A stretch of 64,000 nucleotides of DNA from Zhengitettix transpicula (GCA_037074705.1 CM073592.1:29670629-29734628), one strand, 5' to 3'; counted from the stretch's first letter, positions 27,501 through 38,624 are shown. Made by a program: numbers and translations. Notes: generated from the sequence alone by a model not told the origin.

Positions 27501-30500
27501 ATGCATGCAGAATATTCCTATTCCCATCACATCGCTCATTGAGTATGGCCTGAAGAGGATTGTTACCTAAAAATTCTATAAACATTTAAAAATAATTTTA
27601 AATATTCAACATCAAATTATATTAATGAAGTAAAATGATACAGAGACATAAAATAATATCAAAAAATGACAAAATACAATGAAACTCACCACTGCCTCGC
27701 TGTTCAAGTGATGACAAAACAGCTCGAACTCCTTCAAGATCACAGCGCAGTAATCTAGGTAGTAATAACTGAGGTTCAACTGCAAGTGCAAGCAAAGCAA
27801 CCTGACTCTTAACACCAGCTAAAGCCAATGTTCCTGCTCCAACACATCGCACTGGTGGCAAGTCCAGCCACTGAGGATCACGAATACTGTCTGCACAGTC
27901 CCTGGCTAAGGGATATAATGTGCTATTCCCATCACGAAGGATCACAACATTATCATTTCCCTGAAAAAGCAACAGAATCATCGTTAAAGTATTGTTATAT
28001 AATTTAGGTACTATAAAAAATATTGTCAGGCATATAGTTGTTAAAGGTTTTAAATATTACTTTAATGTAAAAATCCTGATAGATACCAATTTTGTCAAGC
28101 TTAAAAAAGTCTTAATGGATATAGAAAATAAAAATTTCCTAATTATTGAATATTTTGAACTTATTTCTAAGTGTTGTGTCAATTTTCTTGTCATATATAA
28201 ACTGCCAGGTGTGCATAGAATCGAAACAGCAAAATTAATTACATCTGCAAGTATCAAATCAAAACTAGTACCCATACTATTGAATCTGGTATTACCAATG
28301 ACAATAATTTAAAATAATATAGTAATAATGTACTGTAATAGTATGAGTTCATTAACACCACTGCATACCATTTGCATAAAGATTCATTCTGCTCTCTAAT
28401 GAGGATAACACGAAGGTTCCATTCAATCGTAATGAAATTTGTAGAATGTTTCGTTAATAATTAAAACTTTACCTCACCGGCACTGATGAGACTTATGTTA
28501 TGAGGTTCAAGTCCAAGGAATGACTCAGTATCAGATGGAAACTGACTCTCTTGTTCAGCACGGCCAGTGCTCAGATTGTAAACTATATAGCTTAGCTTTT
28601 GACCATTTTTGACAATGGCATGAATTCCTATAAAAAATTAAAAATAATAACATCACTTTTCACAATGTTAATGAGTTTCTTATATCAAACTTTGAATATG
28701 AAACAAAAAAATGATAAACACGTATTCTCTAAACATACCCACTCCATCCACAGTTACTGCCAATATGAGACCTCCTTCAGCTACACTGACACGGCGTGGT
28801 ATACGTTGGAAGCAATCTGGTGCTCTTGATGTTGTACCAGATTTTATTACCTAGAATATGTTATATATGTATATAAAAAAAATTCTGTTTAAATAAATTT
28901 CATTTCAATATAATGAAATCCTAATAACTTACAAATACTAATTGATAAATTATTCACAATCTATTAAAAAAGAACAATAACTATATTGTTAAATGAAATA
29001 TAAAGATATGCAATAAATACATTGCAAGTTGAACATATGGTATTGTTACATCCAATAAATTAATGAATTTCTAACCTCAATAACATAAATTTCAATTCTT
29101 GTGATGGCACCAACTAAAAAATGTCTATTATTAAAATACAAACCTGTAGTTCATCCTTCCTCATTAGGCGACAATCCTGAAGTAAATTTACAGTATCATC
29201 ATTAGACATTTCCTTGTTATCCTTGGATTCCTTTGAACTAGGAAATCGAACTGCAACATGGGCTCCATCTACTTTCAGTACTCTGCCTACAATTGCCAAG
29301 TATGAAATCCAATAATTTCACAAAAGAAATTATAAATAATTCAGAACAAACATAAAATATGCTTTCTCCTTATCCCTCAAAAACATTTTTGGAGAGAGAA
29401 ATCAATTTAGTTATTAGAAAATATAAATAAATATATTTATTTGCATTTAGATACAATTTATAATTAAAATAAATTGAAATTAAGTGGAAATCGAATAAAC
29501 CTTTACCGTTTCCTGATGAACATTAAAATGTAAGCTCCTTTCTAATCAAGTTCCTTTACTAATAATAAAAAATAAAAAAAATATGCGTAATCTGCTGTAC
29601 TCACCGATAGGTACACTTTTCACATCTTCAACAAACACAACATCTTTTAACTGCCATTCTTCTTCATCTTTCTTCTCTGTTTCTTCACCTTTGGGTACAA
29701 GACGTTTCTGACGTTCTAAAAAGAAAGATTTAAATTAAACAAAATTTTTTATGAATTATATAAATAAATAAAAATATTGGAATAACAAATTAAATTCATG
29801 TTGGCCACTTTTATATGATCCACCTGAAAGTATTACATGGTGTTTGAAAGAAAAGGCCATTATTAAGCACGGTTGGAAACTATTATTTCTGAAGGAATAA
29901 ATTGTAATGGAGCCAATATATCAAGTTGAAATGAGATAATGTTGAGAAATAGATTTCTATTTTAATAAAACAAACTATTTAATATATTTTGACTATTTTG
30001 TATGTAATAAATATTCCCAAGTTTAAACCCAATATTTGAACAAGACCTATATGACACATTCAGAACTATTATATTTATATATAGGATCATGGATAGGGAT
30101 AGGGAGGAATGATAGAAATAAATAAGAGAAAGGTTTTGGAATATGCTTTATGTGAAATCATATGCTCAGGCATAGAATTACACACTTAGAAAAGCATACG
30201 TTCTAAGCAAGGAAAAGGAAGGGTATTCTGTCATCTGTGCTCGACTGGACCAACTATTGATTTCACGTAAGTCGACTTCTGTCTCTCCTTCCTATCGAAT
30301 TGTGTTATTCAATTTGAGCTAAATAAGTATACAGTCCCAGAAAAACAAGTAAAACATATGCCTATAAAATTAGTTGAGAAAAAAAGCTGGTACAAGTAAA
30401 TACACTAAACAAAAGTAAGAAAAGTAAACTGTCAGGTAAAGAATATTAATTGGACATTGTAGTCCCTGCAACTTCTAATACTTTTTTTATCTGAGAGTAA

Positions 30501-32102
30501 TAATATAAAATTCATACAAACAGTTATTAAATACTTACATAACTAATTATTTCTGCTACATAATGTGAAAAAGATACTTACTATGACTTGTAGTTATACT
30601 CCCAGTATCACTGCATGTGCTTGAAGCAGGTGATGGTGGTGGAGGCATATCTAATCTATCAGCCGTTTCTTTGTGGCTGCTTTTGCTAGAACTAGGTGCA
30701 GGCAGAGGCCCTGGAGGTATAGGAACATCACGTCTGTCTGGTGCAGGAGCAGCAAGAATTTTAAAAAGGCACAAATCAGTTAAGTTCCATGCAGCATTCA
30801 GAAGTTGTCCAACTTTGGGAATTCCTCCAGAAATGGTAAAACCTAAATAAATGAAATTTAAATAAATGAGGACCTTTAAATATAAGTAAAATATGAAATA
30901 GAAATCCAATTTTCTATAATGATAAAAATAAATTCATATTTAATGCTATAATGAAATAAGAATCTTTTATGTCAATAGTAAACTTGTTCTTATAGATTTC
31001 AGTGAAGTTTCAGTTTTATTTATTGACAAATTATTTAATGATAAACTGTTATAAATATGACCAAAAAAATTTTTATGAGTAATAAAGAAGAAAAATATCA
31101 AACCAATTGCTCCTGGCTGGTACATTGGACTATTCTTCATGCACACTTGACTTCCACAAACTATATCAGCAGTGGCAGTTGATGGTCTGTGTTTTCTGGT
31201 TTTAGCTCTGTGTTTCTCCCAAAGCCGCTTTCTTTGTCCAAATGGTAATACACCCCTTCAAAAAGTAGCTACTATTAATTTGAAAGTAAAACATTTTTAA
31301 ACCAATCATGAAAATGAGTCACAGAAAGAGTTAGATGAAACATTTAAGATTGTGATAAAATTCTATGCAGTATAGGTGCTCATTTGTTTGAATGTTTGAA
31401 ATATAATTAACATGTTTGAATGTGTCACTAATTCATTTAAAACTACTTCCATATTTCTGTTCCTCAAAACAATATAAAATATATTACTTTTTTCAGTTAT
31501 CAACAAACTATTTATTGTCTTTGCGATTTTCTCAATTATTTAACATAATATAAAATATTTATATTTTGATAAATTGAGATAGAATAAAATTATTTATTAG
31601 GTGGTTCTAGTCATATAAATCCAACAACACAACACAATTCATAATAATTATAACAATATGACCTCATATTTAAATTAAATAATAAAAATAGCAGCCTATT
31701 AGTCAGAAAAAATTTAATTATTCAATTTAAAACCTAATAAATATCAAAATACAATGTTTCGTCCCTGATTGGGACCTCATCAAATGTATAGATGTTGATT
31801 CAATTATTTTGAAAAATACAATTATTTATAAGTATAATTTATAGTGTTATTTGCAATGTATTATAAGAAAATGACAATATTTCTAATATTTCAATTTGCC
31901 CGCCCGTTACAGCCGAAAATCACAATAATAAAGAATCATAAATATTATTTACATTGTTAGGTCATTTTTAACATTAATGGCAAAACATCAGTCCTAATCA
32001 GAAACAAAAGTCATGTTTGATATTAATTATATTTCAAATTGAATACTTATTTTTTTTATGACTAATAGGTTTATATTATTTAATCAATTGTTTTTGCAGA
32101 AA

Positions 32103-32172
<70 letters not shown>

Positions 32173-35100
32173 CTATGTTACACTGTTGGATAGGAAAGAG
32201 AGACTGATACTGACTTACCTGAAGTCAATAGATGGTCCAGACTGGCATAAGAGTAAGTTCAAATTTTCAAGGGCCTAAGAACCCTTCATCATGACAAAAG
32301 ATCTGAACTGCATGCCGCCCAGGCACGAATTTCAGAACGCAGTTCAGATCTTCCTTCCTGATGAAGGGTGCTCGCCCTTGAAAATTTGAACTACCTCTTT
32401 TGCCAGACTGTACAAACTATTGATTTCAGGTAAGTCGGCATTGCTGTCTCTCTTACCTATCCAAATGTGTTATTTAATTTGACCTCATCACATTTTCCTA
32501 AAGTATATTACTACATTGAGATCAATGTTCGACTCAAATTAGTTTATCATGGTTTAAAAATGTAAGAACTGTTCTGAAATAAATAAATGCATCTCATTAT
32601 TATTGATTAGTAGAAGTATTGGAAGCTATTATTATAAAAAGATAACAATTAGCTTAATTTCAGACATTAAAAATATTGTTTACATACCACCAGTAAAGTG
32701 CACCACTTTCCAGGCGAGCCACAGTATACAAAGTACATGTATGTAAAGAAACAATCCTGTCAACAGAAAATTCAGAAAAGCTTTGCGCTGGATGTTCTAG
32801 TCGAGCGGAGGCATGAGCCAGTAATTCATCCAGCCAAGTGGCCACTTTTCCATTCTCAGTTGCCACTGAACATCTAATAACTGTGCTCGATATGTGAACA
32901 ATCCTTTCAGACAATAGGCCCAACGACAAAGTTTTAGGATGGTGTACATTCATGTTCTACGAAACAAAAAACATTTATCGTTTCAATAACTATTAAGATA
33001 ATATATAATTGTTACTACATGTTAAAGTGACCATTTAAAATTCCTAAAAACTGAAAATCATTACCATTTTACAGCATGTATTTTTTCATTAATTTAAATC
33101 TGGCAAACATTTATAATTGAATAATAACTAATAGTTTGAAGATATTGAAGACCACAATTAAAATTACGAGTTACTTCAATGTGCTCTATTTCCACAAAAA
33201 CACCTGGTTGGAAGAGCAGGAACAAATTATTCCCATTTATTTACTCCTCAATTGTACTACAGTAAAATAGCAGAATTTATTAACTTGAAAAAACATTTCA
33301 ACCTTCTGTATACATCACTTGGTAGTAAGTCAGAAAAAAGCAACATAACCCTTTAATAAATCAATGTAACTTGCTTTCCCCCACAGTGAAAATGTGTTGG
33401 AAATAAATTAATTTATAAAATATTAAGCCTTAGGTTCATAAGTCATTATACCTCACATCCAGTAAAATAAATAACTGACTACATAAAATGATATAAAGTC
33501 TGCCAGTGAAAGTGTCAGAACTTTAAAAGGTCACATTAGAAACAATGTTTGAAATTATATCAAATATTAATTTCCAAGCAAACAGTCAAAGATTGCTTTT
33601 TATTATGCAATAAATATTAATTATTAAGCGTCATTACATCATGGCACATATTTAAGTTAAAAAGAAATGGCACCCTTATTGAGAGATATAGGAGGAGGAA
33701 GAATAATTTACCTCTAAATGTTTATATGGATCTGTTTCATTCCATTTCCACTGATACAAGTGTCCACTGGCAGAGACTGCAATCAATTCACTGTGCAATG
33801 CTGCTATCATTGAAAATTGGGGTAATGTTTCAACACCTCTTTCTGGCCAAAATTCAAGGTCATCAGACATCCAAAGAGGACTTTGTGCAGCAAATTCCTT
33901 CTTTTTACTTTCTGAAATTACAAAATTACAATAACAATAATTCCATACAAATCATAATAATAATTTACAATAACAGGTTTTTGCCACATTATCTACCTGG
34001 GTCTTTATCCCATGTTGAATCCCTTAAAGCAGATTCAAGCCATCTCCGTGGACCATAATATTGTCTATCTCTCCAACGAGAAAAGCTATCTCGTTCTCGA
34101 TCCCGATCTGTTTCACGATCACGATCTCTGTCTGCATTTAATCGTCGACTGCTAGAGCTTCCTCTACTGAATTTCAAAAAAATATTACTGTGTAAGAAAT
34201 TGCTACATAAAAAACACACAGCTCTCTCTACTACGAGATTTAATAGAGTATTAACACATTGTTTCTTCTAAAATTTATATTTAGCTTTATATTACAAATA
34301 ATGCTGATAGCAACTATGCATTTAAGGTAATATGAACAGTGGCACATGTATACTATTTGAGTAGTTTACATATTTGGTAAATTTTCAACTTTAATATAAG
34401 TGGTAAAAGTAGTATTCACAGATTAAATGCAAATATAATTAAGCATAATATTAAGATTTATGGACTTAATTTTTCCAATTCTCTTACTTTCTCATTGCTG
34501 AGTAGCCAAACATATCTTCAGAAAACATAGCATCTGCATCTATTATAACTGAATGATCAGCATGAAAGCCTCCGTCCAAAAGGGATATGAGATCTTCTGG
34601 CACATACGAATCTGGAGCATCATCAGCATCATCTCCTTCCTCATCATCTCTACTCAGCAAATTATTTACAGCCAGATTTACATCCAAATTAGTCCGCTGA
34701 AAATCCAAACAAGAAAAAATTAAATGCAAAATGCATTACTTTTGATATTAAAAAATATTTAAAGGTATTTGTTTTAAAGAAAAAATTTAATCAGAAGCAA
34801 ATATATATTTCTAAATTTAATGTTTGACCAACTGAGTAATTTGCATAAACTTTGATTGTTATCAAACAATATGTACACACTATATGAATTTTTTTAGTTA
34901 GAGTAAATTGGAATTCACCTACAATATTAATAGTTTTCACAACCTCCATAACTAAAATATTACAGTCAGCAAAATGTTGTTATTTTGATCAAGTTTCTAG
35001 TAATATGAATTAAACCTGTTAAGTGACCCACAAAGAAAATGAAAAAAATATTCAGACATTTAAAGTATATAATTTTGTACGTGAGTTATGAGATGTAACC

Positions 35101-38100
35101 ATAATATATTCCAATTTTATATACTTAATCTAAATATACTTGAAACATCTCAAATTAATGAAAAAGAACCTGCAAGAGCAAATTATGTTCTTAGGAAAAA
35201 GGAACATATAAACTGTATTATAAACTCTGACATTAAAGAATTATACAATAAACTGCTACAATGACTGCAAAATATTACCATTTGAAACAATAAATTACTG
35301 GAATATTGAAGTAATCAGTAATTATTTAAGATCACCTGAATTGCTGTTAAAAATTAAGGACTCTAATATTATAGCACTGAATTACCTGCAGTTCCCGTAT
35401 AATAAGATTGCGGCTCTTGCCCTGTAAAACAACTTGAGCTTGGGAAACTAATTCTTCTGGTACATATGGTGCAGGCACAATTGGTCGGGCTCCACCACCC
35501 ACTCCACCAGAACCTCCACCAGCACCCATAATAACACCTGGAGCACCTCTAGCTGCTCCAGCAGCTCCCCCTCCTGCACCTCGCAATGAAGCATTGGTCC
35601 TCACTATACGAGCACGACTTCTTTGCAGCTGTCGTCCTCCAGAACTTGAACTAGCAGCAGCACCACTCCCTCCACTGCCACCTCCAGTGCTTCCAACCTT
35701 GTTCCCACTAGTGCCACTCCCGCCATTTCCTCCATTTCCACCACTGGAACTGTGAAACACAAGTTTCATAATTGAAAACTATTTTATCTAATAATTGTGC
35801 ATATTAATTGCCTTTACCAATAATTTAAAAATCTAAACAGAAGCTAAAGATTTTTAAAATTTTACCTTTTGGTTGGGTCACTTTTAGTCAGGTCCAATCG
35901 ATCAGATATAATAGAAAATGCCACTCGGCATACTCTGCCATCATCAAGGAGCAAGGCAAAGTGTGTTGGGCCAATAACAATTTTCTTCACAGGGATCTTT
36001 AAGTTGTTCAATGCTACTGGTGTAACAACACCAAAACGATTAAGTTTTTCTGAAACTTCCTTCAGCCTGCAAAAGAAATAAATACTTTTAATGTTTTGGA
36101 CATTCATGAATTAAATGACTTTGTATGTGAAATATTCATGTGACATAATATGGAAGGCTAATAATGAGCCAAGTTAAATGTTAATATATTTAAATTTTGT
36201 AACATTTCAGTTTAATATAAATGGCATGAATAAAAATTGTCTCATGTATGATTTAAGAGAACTGGTTCAGGGAAAATAGCAGCAGCTTGATTTTCTCTAA
36301 AAATATATGTCACAGTTCAATTTTGCTGAAATATCCTTCAACATATTCCTAGTCACTTTGTGGAATTGGAATATATTCTGGCCAGAATAGACCATCCTAG
36401 TCTATAAAAATAATGACTTGTAGTACTGAAGGATTTCTCCATTCATGAGCAGTTATGTAATATGACCCAGTAAATTGCCAACTTTATTAAACTTCATTCT
36501 GGGAAGTTTAACCTTCTCATTACCTCTCTCTCCTATCATTTCTATTACTAAAATATGATCATACACTAATTCTAATAAAAATGAGTCCATAATGTGCCTA
36601 CCGATAAGTCATCACATTGCAAATATTGCTTAAAATGATATAGTTTGAATGATATTTTCTAAACACAAATGTCCAATACTGCATTTTAATGTTTACTCAA
36701 GAAATATGTTTGCTTGTCATTTTCATTATTATATTTTAAAGTTCTTATTAGAAACCCCTTTATGTTGGCATGACTCACTACATAGTACTAATATCCATTT
36801 ACAAGTTTCATACAGAATATTTAATAATTCTATGACTAATACCAATTTAACAAATACAATAAAAATTATAATAAAAAGTGTTTCAAGGATGTTTAAATGA
36901 AACCATATAGGCTATTTCACACAAGCCTTTAAATAAATCTCATATAAGACATTATTATTATTACATAGATCATCCAATAAATTATCAATGATTATTAACT
37001 GACATAAATCTACTCAGAAAACATTTTTGATTTCATGACTTCTCTAGTCTTGTAAGTTCAATGAAATAATCTACTTATATTTAAATTTATAGAAAGCCCA
37101 TTATGAGGTCCATATGTTCATATTCTGAAAAAAGTACACCTGTAATACTTTCCATATTACTTCACTTTCAAACTATAGTACTGACAACAAAGTAATGTGA
37201 ACGAAAAATATACCCAGTTACCAAATATGGGATAGGCAAGATAAGCCAAGGACATTCTATAACATTTACAGTTTTGTTGCCTAGATTGAACATTAGTTAA
37301 ATTCACTGTTGATAGTGGAAATGGCCTTCAATGAAACAAACACAAAACTAATGCCTACCTACTTATTTCACTATTGAAATCATGTAGGCATTTATATATC
37401 TCATAGTTTAATAATAAGATAGCTAAATACAGACAAAAGAAGCGGTGATATAAATAACACACATTTCTGGAAGTTATCTTAACATTAAATTATGTCTGCT
37501 TTTTTAACTTTTGAATTCCTTACAATAAATTTCTGACGAATAGACTGATGTTTCTTCATTTATCTAAACATTAACAAAATTTAGGACAGTAATGCAGCAA
37601 GGAATAAACAATTCCAATATTCAATCATCTAAAAATATTCTAAACAAAATCTCAAATTTAAGATTAGACTGAGTAATACAAAAATATATGTTCAATAATG
37701 TTTTTATCAAAATTGTTTTGGATAAAATTTGAGTGACTGTAATAAAAATTATCTTTAGCATCATTACAGTAAATGTGTTTGTACAAATATATAGGAATTT
37801 AAGAACCAATCAGGAAAAGCTAAATTACTAAATGCAATAATGTGAAAATGGCCGGAGTTAAGATTTATCAGTTCATGCAATGCAGTAATCATTTTCTTTA
37901 ATGAAAATTGTTAATGATTAAACACCAAAAATTTGTGGATAAAACTTATATTGTAGGACAATATTGATTACTAAATTAATTTCACAGTTAAATTAGAATC
38001 ATAAAACCTTCTTGAATGATGTAGCATTTATTGGAGAATGAAACAGACTCCAAACGTAATACTAACACCAAAATGTTAGAATTAGATTTACCCCACCATC

Positions 38101-38618
38101 AAATACAACATGCAAGAAAATATGAATAGTAGTGTAGGATTCGGTCTCAAATAAAGAAAAAAGTACCAATCTTCATAATGTTGGTTACTATAACTTTTTT
38201 TCACCAAGTTGCACAGTCATTCATATACTGTGACTCATTTGTAAAGTATTTGTGACTTATATGTTAGTATTGAATATTATTAGATATTTACAATAACGAA
38301 TATAAACATTAAACAAACCTGTAAGCTGTTAATAATTAACGATCGCGGACAACATGGAAATGCATTAACATGACAAACACACACGTTACACAATAACCAA
38401 CCGGTACTAGCAATAAAGCTTAATAAATAAATCTGGAAACATTTTCAAATCGAAAAGAGACGTAGCTCTGTTATTAGCGAACTCAGCGAACTAAAACACT
38501 CATTAAACGTAATTGAATGAAATCAACATAAAATATATCCCACACAAATGTATTACCTATCATTCAGCTGATCTTCAGTTCCAGGTAAGGGATGAACAAC
38601 GAAGTGAAGAGAAGACAT
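1076..38618 (-). CDS. UBR5: UBR5/hyd E3 ubiquitin ligase, 40 coding exons, 3' end outside window
   Basis: A HECT-type E3 ubiquitin ligase of the N-degron and protein quality-control pathways (nuclear and cytoplasmic); the fly orthologue is hyd (hyperplastic discs). I joined 40 exons by conserved protein sequence and GT-AG boundaries; phases agree at every junction and give about 2652 codons. Order seen: conserved N-terminus, Gly/Ser-rich linker, UBA (about residues 182-227), RCC1-like region (about 336-900), UBR box (about 1139-1215), helical region, acidic linkers, and the stretch just before MLLE. MLLE and the catalytic HECT domain are not present, so the gene continues left of position 1; judged by the mammalian protein (about 2800 residues) some 400-450 residues are missing. 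The start is fixed by the 20-residue match from 38618. Insect-specific Gly/Ala-rich insertions make it longer than the mammalian protein. Exon coordinates are in the segment entries below. Identity is very secure; individual splice sites were called by eye. Confidence 0.95.
6945..7050. repeat. MITE family M, half copy M1
   Basis: One arm of the M family: AGATAGCCAATTCAGACAAA followed by CATTTCTGGGATCCTTGTCT. It lies between UBR5 exons 35 and 34. Confidence 0.55.
8235..8375. mobile_element. Hairpin element fragment H4
   Basis: A short copy with both outer ends (ATAGGAGAGAGGGACAGAGA at left, its complement ending CCCATCCAAATGAGTTAATT at right) and a reduced centre with the palindrome CTTTTGATTTACAGTAAATC. 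It lies between UBR5 exons 34 and 33. Confidence 0.55.
8464..11578 (-). CDS. UBR5: UBR5 exons 30-33
   Basis: Exons at 11307-11578, 10666-11038, 9196-9422 and 8464-8791. Exon 30 has [12 protein letters not shown], a poly-Ala run, and [12 protein letters not shown]. Exon 31 has [20 protein letters not shown], then a Gly/Leu/Ser-rich insertion not found in the mammalian protein. Exon 32 has [20 protein letters not shown] and [16 protein letters not shown]. Exon 33 has [20 protein letters not shown] and [20 protein letters not shown]. Two acceptors are possible for exon 30 (11578 or 11563, 15 bases apart) and for exon 32 (9422 or 9416, 6 bases apart); both choices stay in frame. A branch-point-like CTAAC lies just upstream of the 11578 acceptor. 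Confidence 0.92.
9471..9523. repeat. (TA)n microsatellite, 53 bp
   Basis: Perfect alternating AT run 25 bases left of hairpin element H2. Confidence 0.97.
9549..9785. mobile_element. Hairpin element H2 (left end lost)
   Basis: Same family as H1. Left arm about 9549-9645 and right arm about 9655-9785 pair through AATACAAATTTTCGAGGRCC and CAGAGRTGACAGA. The left outer end is missing. A (TA)n tract ends 25 bases upstream. In the UBR5 intron between exons 32 and 31. Confidence 0.7.
11685..11998. mobile_element. Second hairpin MITE family, copy M2 (complete)
   Basis: A 310-base element whose two halves are inverted copies: the left arm has GTAGCCAAACATCAGACAAA and TTTCTGCAATCCTTGTTGCT, and the right arm has the complements. 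No coding capacity beyond chance ORFs. Located between UBR5 exons 31 and 30. Confidence 0.75.
12296..12356. repeat. 26-bp near-perfect inverted repeat
   Basis: Arms 12296-12321 and 12331-12356 pair without mismatch around a 9-base loop. The arms contain TATTAGGAGAATCCATTAAG and its complement, which is the SINE tail motif. It looks like two SINE ends meeting head to head. Confidence 0.75.
12440..12740 (+). mobile_element. tRNA-derived SINE, copy 1 (with tRNA head)
   Basis: Lies in the UBR5 intron between exons 30 and 29. The head (12471-12542) folds as a full tRNA cloverleaf. It is followed by a body that recurs elsewhere (motifs AAATATTTTCAGTC and GAACATATGCTTTTCT) and a tail with TTCCTTAATGGATTC. 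The same head-body-tail order, with the same bases just upstream of the tRNA part (GCCTGGTCAGGAACTTGACC), is seen on the minus strand at 15.9-16.2 kb and 47.8-48.1 kb. This marks it as a SINE family, not a stand-alone tRNA gene. The 5' boundary is uncertain and may reach 12332. Confidence 0.8.
12471..12542 (+). tRNA. tRNA-like head of the SINE (cloverleaf intact, not a likely functional tRNA)
   Basis: Acceptor GACCCGG pairs with CTGGGTC (one G-T pair); D arm GCC/GGC; anticodon stem TCTGT/GCAGA with a 7-base loop GTACTAA, which would place ACT at the anticodon; four-base variable region; T arm GTGGG/CCCGC with loop TTCAAGT. A tRNA finder would probably call it. The short variable region does not fit a serine tRNA, and the flanks match other SINE copies, so it is best read as the promoter-bearing head of the SINE, with A and B boxes for RNA polymerase III. 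Confidence 0.6.
12830..17269 (-). CDS. UBR5: UBR5 exons 26-29: acidic disordered linkers
   Basis: Exons at 17068-17269, 15547-15813, 13348-13489 and 12830-12921. Exon 26 starts with [13 protein letters not shown]. Exon 27 is strongly acidic and ends in [20 protein letters not shown], a conserved UBR5 motif, followed by ATAGSDTG. Exon 28 is also acidic ([20 protein letters not shown]). Exon 29 has the conserved [13 protein letters not shown]. These stretches are likely disordered. The introns here are the most transposon-rich of the window: SINE and mariner remnants at 15.9-16.9 kb, and a LINE fossil at 14.5-15.1 kb. Confidence 0.92.
14480..15080 (-). mobile_element. Decayed non-LTR (Jockey/CR1-like) reverse transcriptase fragment
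   Basis: In the UBR5 intron between exons 28 and 27. The minus strand reads, with at least one frameshift and stops, [18 protein letters not shown], then [20 protein letters not shown] and [19 protein letters not shown]. This is the C-terminal part of a LINE reverse transcriptase: the KW.I..N..KS block, then YLG at the start of the block with LsWk.HI. A tract of about 13 G near 14498 follows downstream. It is inactive; no endonuclease region was found. Confidence 0.8.
15897..16165 (-). mobile_element. tRNA-derived SINE, copy 2
   Basis: Minus-strand copy in the UBR5 intron between exons 27 and 26. The tRNA-related part (about 16059-16131) has several substitutions that break the cloverleaf. 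The body has the conserved AAAAGCATATGTTC block seen in the other copies. Its 5' side ends directly against the mariner remnant starting near 16166. Confidence 0.75.
16166..16960 (-). mobile_element. Decayed mariner-type transposase
   Basis: In the UBR5 intron between exons 27 and 26. The minus strand, broken by stops and shifts, reads [13 protein letters not shown], then [20 protein letters not shown] and [20 protein letters not shown]. These match the mariner catalytic region, with the WD.kG, LHDNArpH and HpPYSpDLaPSD blocks. Substitutions have damaged the second and third motifs (for example SPYCTDLK). Terminal repeats were not located. It is a fossil, not an active element. Confidence 0.82.
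18007..21951 (-). CDS. UBR5: UBR5 exons 21-25: helical region after the UBR box
   Basis: Exons at 21824-21951, 21625-21729, 20767-20933, 18612-18778 and 18007-18187. Landmarks: [20 protein letters not shown] (exon 21), [12 protein letters not shown] and ALERLLNDW (exon 22), a short Pro/His-rich insert followed by [14 protein letters not shown] (exon 23), [15 protein letters not shown] and [16 protein letters not shown] (exon 24), and [10 protein letters not shown] with [15 protein letters not shown] (exon 25). All match UBR5 proteins in order. The intron between exons 23 and 24 is about 2 kb, contains AT-rich sequence and one short (TA)n, and shows no extra exon. Confidence 0.93.
22475..22645. 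repeat. Imperfect inverted repeat with central spacer
   Basis: Arms of about 55 bases (22475-22535 and 22590-22645) share GCAGATTTGAATCTATGTAT-type sequence in inverted orientation. It lies between UBR5 exons 21 and 20. It may be another MITE; only one copy was seen. Confidence 0.5.
22862..27566 (-). CDS. UBR5: UBR5 exons 15-20: linker and UBR box zinc finger
   Basis: Exons at 27456-27566, 26696-26815, 26183-26359, 24555-24693, 23414-23654 and 22862-23100. Exon 15 has [21 protein letters not shown]; exon 16 has SLREMMRRA; exon 17 is an acidic, Pro-rich linker; exon 18 has [19 protein letters not shown]. Exons 19-20 form the UBR box: [12 protein letters not shown], then [22 protein letters not shown] and [12 protein letters not shown]. 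All the Cys and His residues expected to hold zinc in the family are visible. The UBR box is the substrate-recognition zinc fold named for N-degron ligases. This is the best conserved part in the window. Confidence 0.95.
24925..25650. repeat. Dispersed repeat with GTACC-rich degenerate tandem units
   Basis: In the UBR5 intron between exons 18 and 17. It opens with GT-rich sequence and CACCTATCACCTATAGGGGT, a layout I know from common insect interspersed repeats. From about 25.49 kb it becomes a loose tandem of GGTACCAGNAGT separated by T-rich spacers. A related tandem is at 51.18-51.33 kb. Confidence 0.5.
27690..34166 (-). CDS. UBR5: UBR5 exons 5-14: RCC1-like propeller and small beta-barrel region
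   Basis: Exons at 33997-34166, 33712-33911, 32688-32956, 31104-31255, 30582-30842, 29605-29715, 29144-29286, 28739-28850, 28473-28627 and 27690-27960. Exon 5 is an Arg/Asp-rich charged segment (repeated RDRDRE). Exons 6-8 give typical propeller strands ([32 protein letters not shown]). Exons 10 and 11 match the conserved [18 protein letters not shown] and [16 protein letters not shown]. Exons 12-14 match [22 protein letters not shown] and [18 protein letters not shown]. In exon 13 two donors lie 7 bases apart; only the downstream one (exon end 28473) keeps the frame. In the known protein this region helps build the oligomeric scaffold. Confidence 0.92.
30078..30222 (-). mobile_element. SINE 3' half (5'-truncated), copy 4
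   Basis: In the UBR5 intron between exons 10 and 9. It holds only the body block (GAAAAGCATACGTTCTAAGC) and the AT-rich tail, with no tRNA part. It is joined directly to a fragment of the hairpin-element family (30225-30320), which suggests one inserted into the other or a rearrangement. Confidence 0.6.
32107..32170. repeat. (TA)n microsatellite, 64 bp
   Basis: Perfect alternating AT run 15 bases left of hairpin element H1. Confidence 0.97.
32186..32464. mobile_element. Hairpin (foldback, MITE-like) element H1, near complete
   Basis: About 280 bases made of two inverted arms of roughly 125 bases (left arm 32186-32310, right arm 32340-32464) around a short centre with GCATGCCGCCCAGGCACG. Ends read TTGGATAGGAAAGAGAGA and its complement. 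No coding capacity. It lies 15 bases after a (TA)n tract in a UBR5 intron and is followed by TTATTTAATTTGACCTCATC, which also follows other copies. Confidence 0.75.
34488..38618 (-). CDS. UBR5: UBR5 exons 1-4: N-terminus, Gly/Ser linker, UBA domain
   Basis: Coding exons at 38557-38618 (start codon 38616-38618), 35866-36066, 35386-35749 and 34488-34696. Exon 2 carries the conserved start of the propeller region (motifs [12 protein letters not shown] and [13 protein letters not shown]). Exon 3 begins with a long Gly/Ser/Ala-rich, low-complexity linker and then enters the UBA domain at [20 protein letters not shown]. Exon 4 completes the UBA ([20 protein letters not shown]) and continues with an acidic stretch and the conserved [13 protein letters not shown]. 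The UBA domain binds ubiquitin in the known family members. The intron between exons 1 and 2 is about 2.5 kb and holds half of a hairpin repeat near 37.4 kb. Confidence 0.93.
37417..37490. repeat. MITE family M, half copy M3
   Basis: One arm of the M family: AGATAGCTAAATACAGACAA followed by ACACACATTTCTGGAAGTT. It lies in UBR5 intron 1. Confidence 0.5.
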
Positions 38619-38624
38619 TATTAT

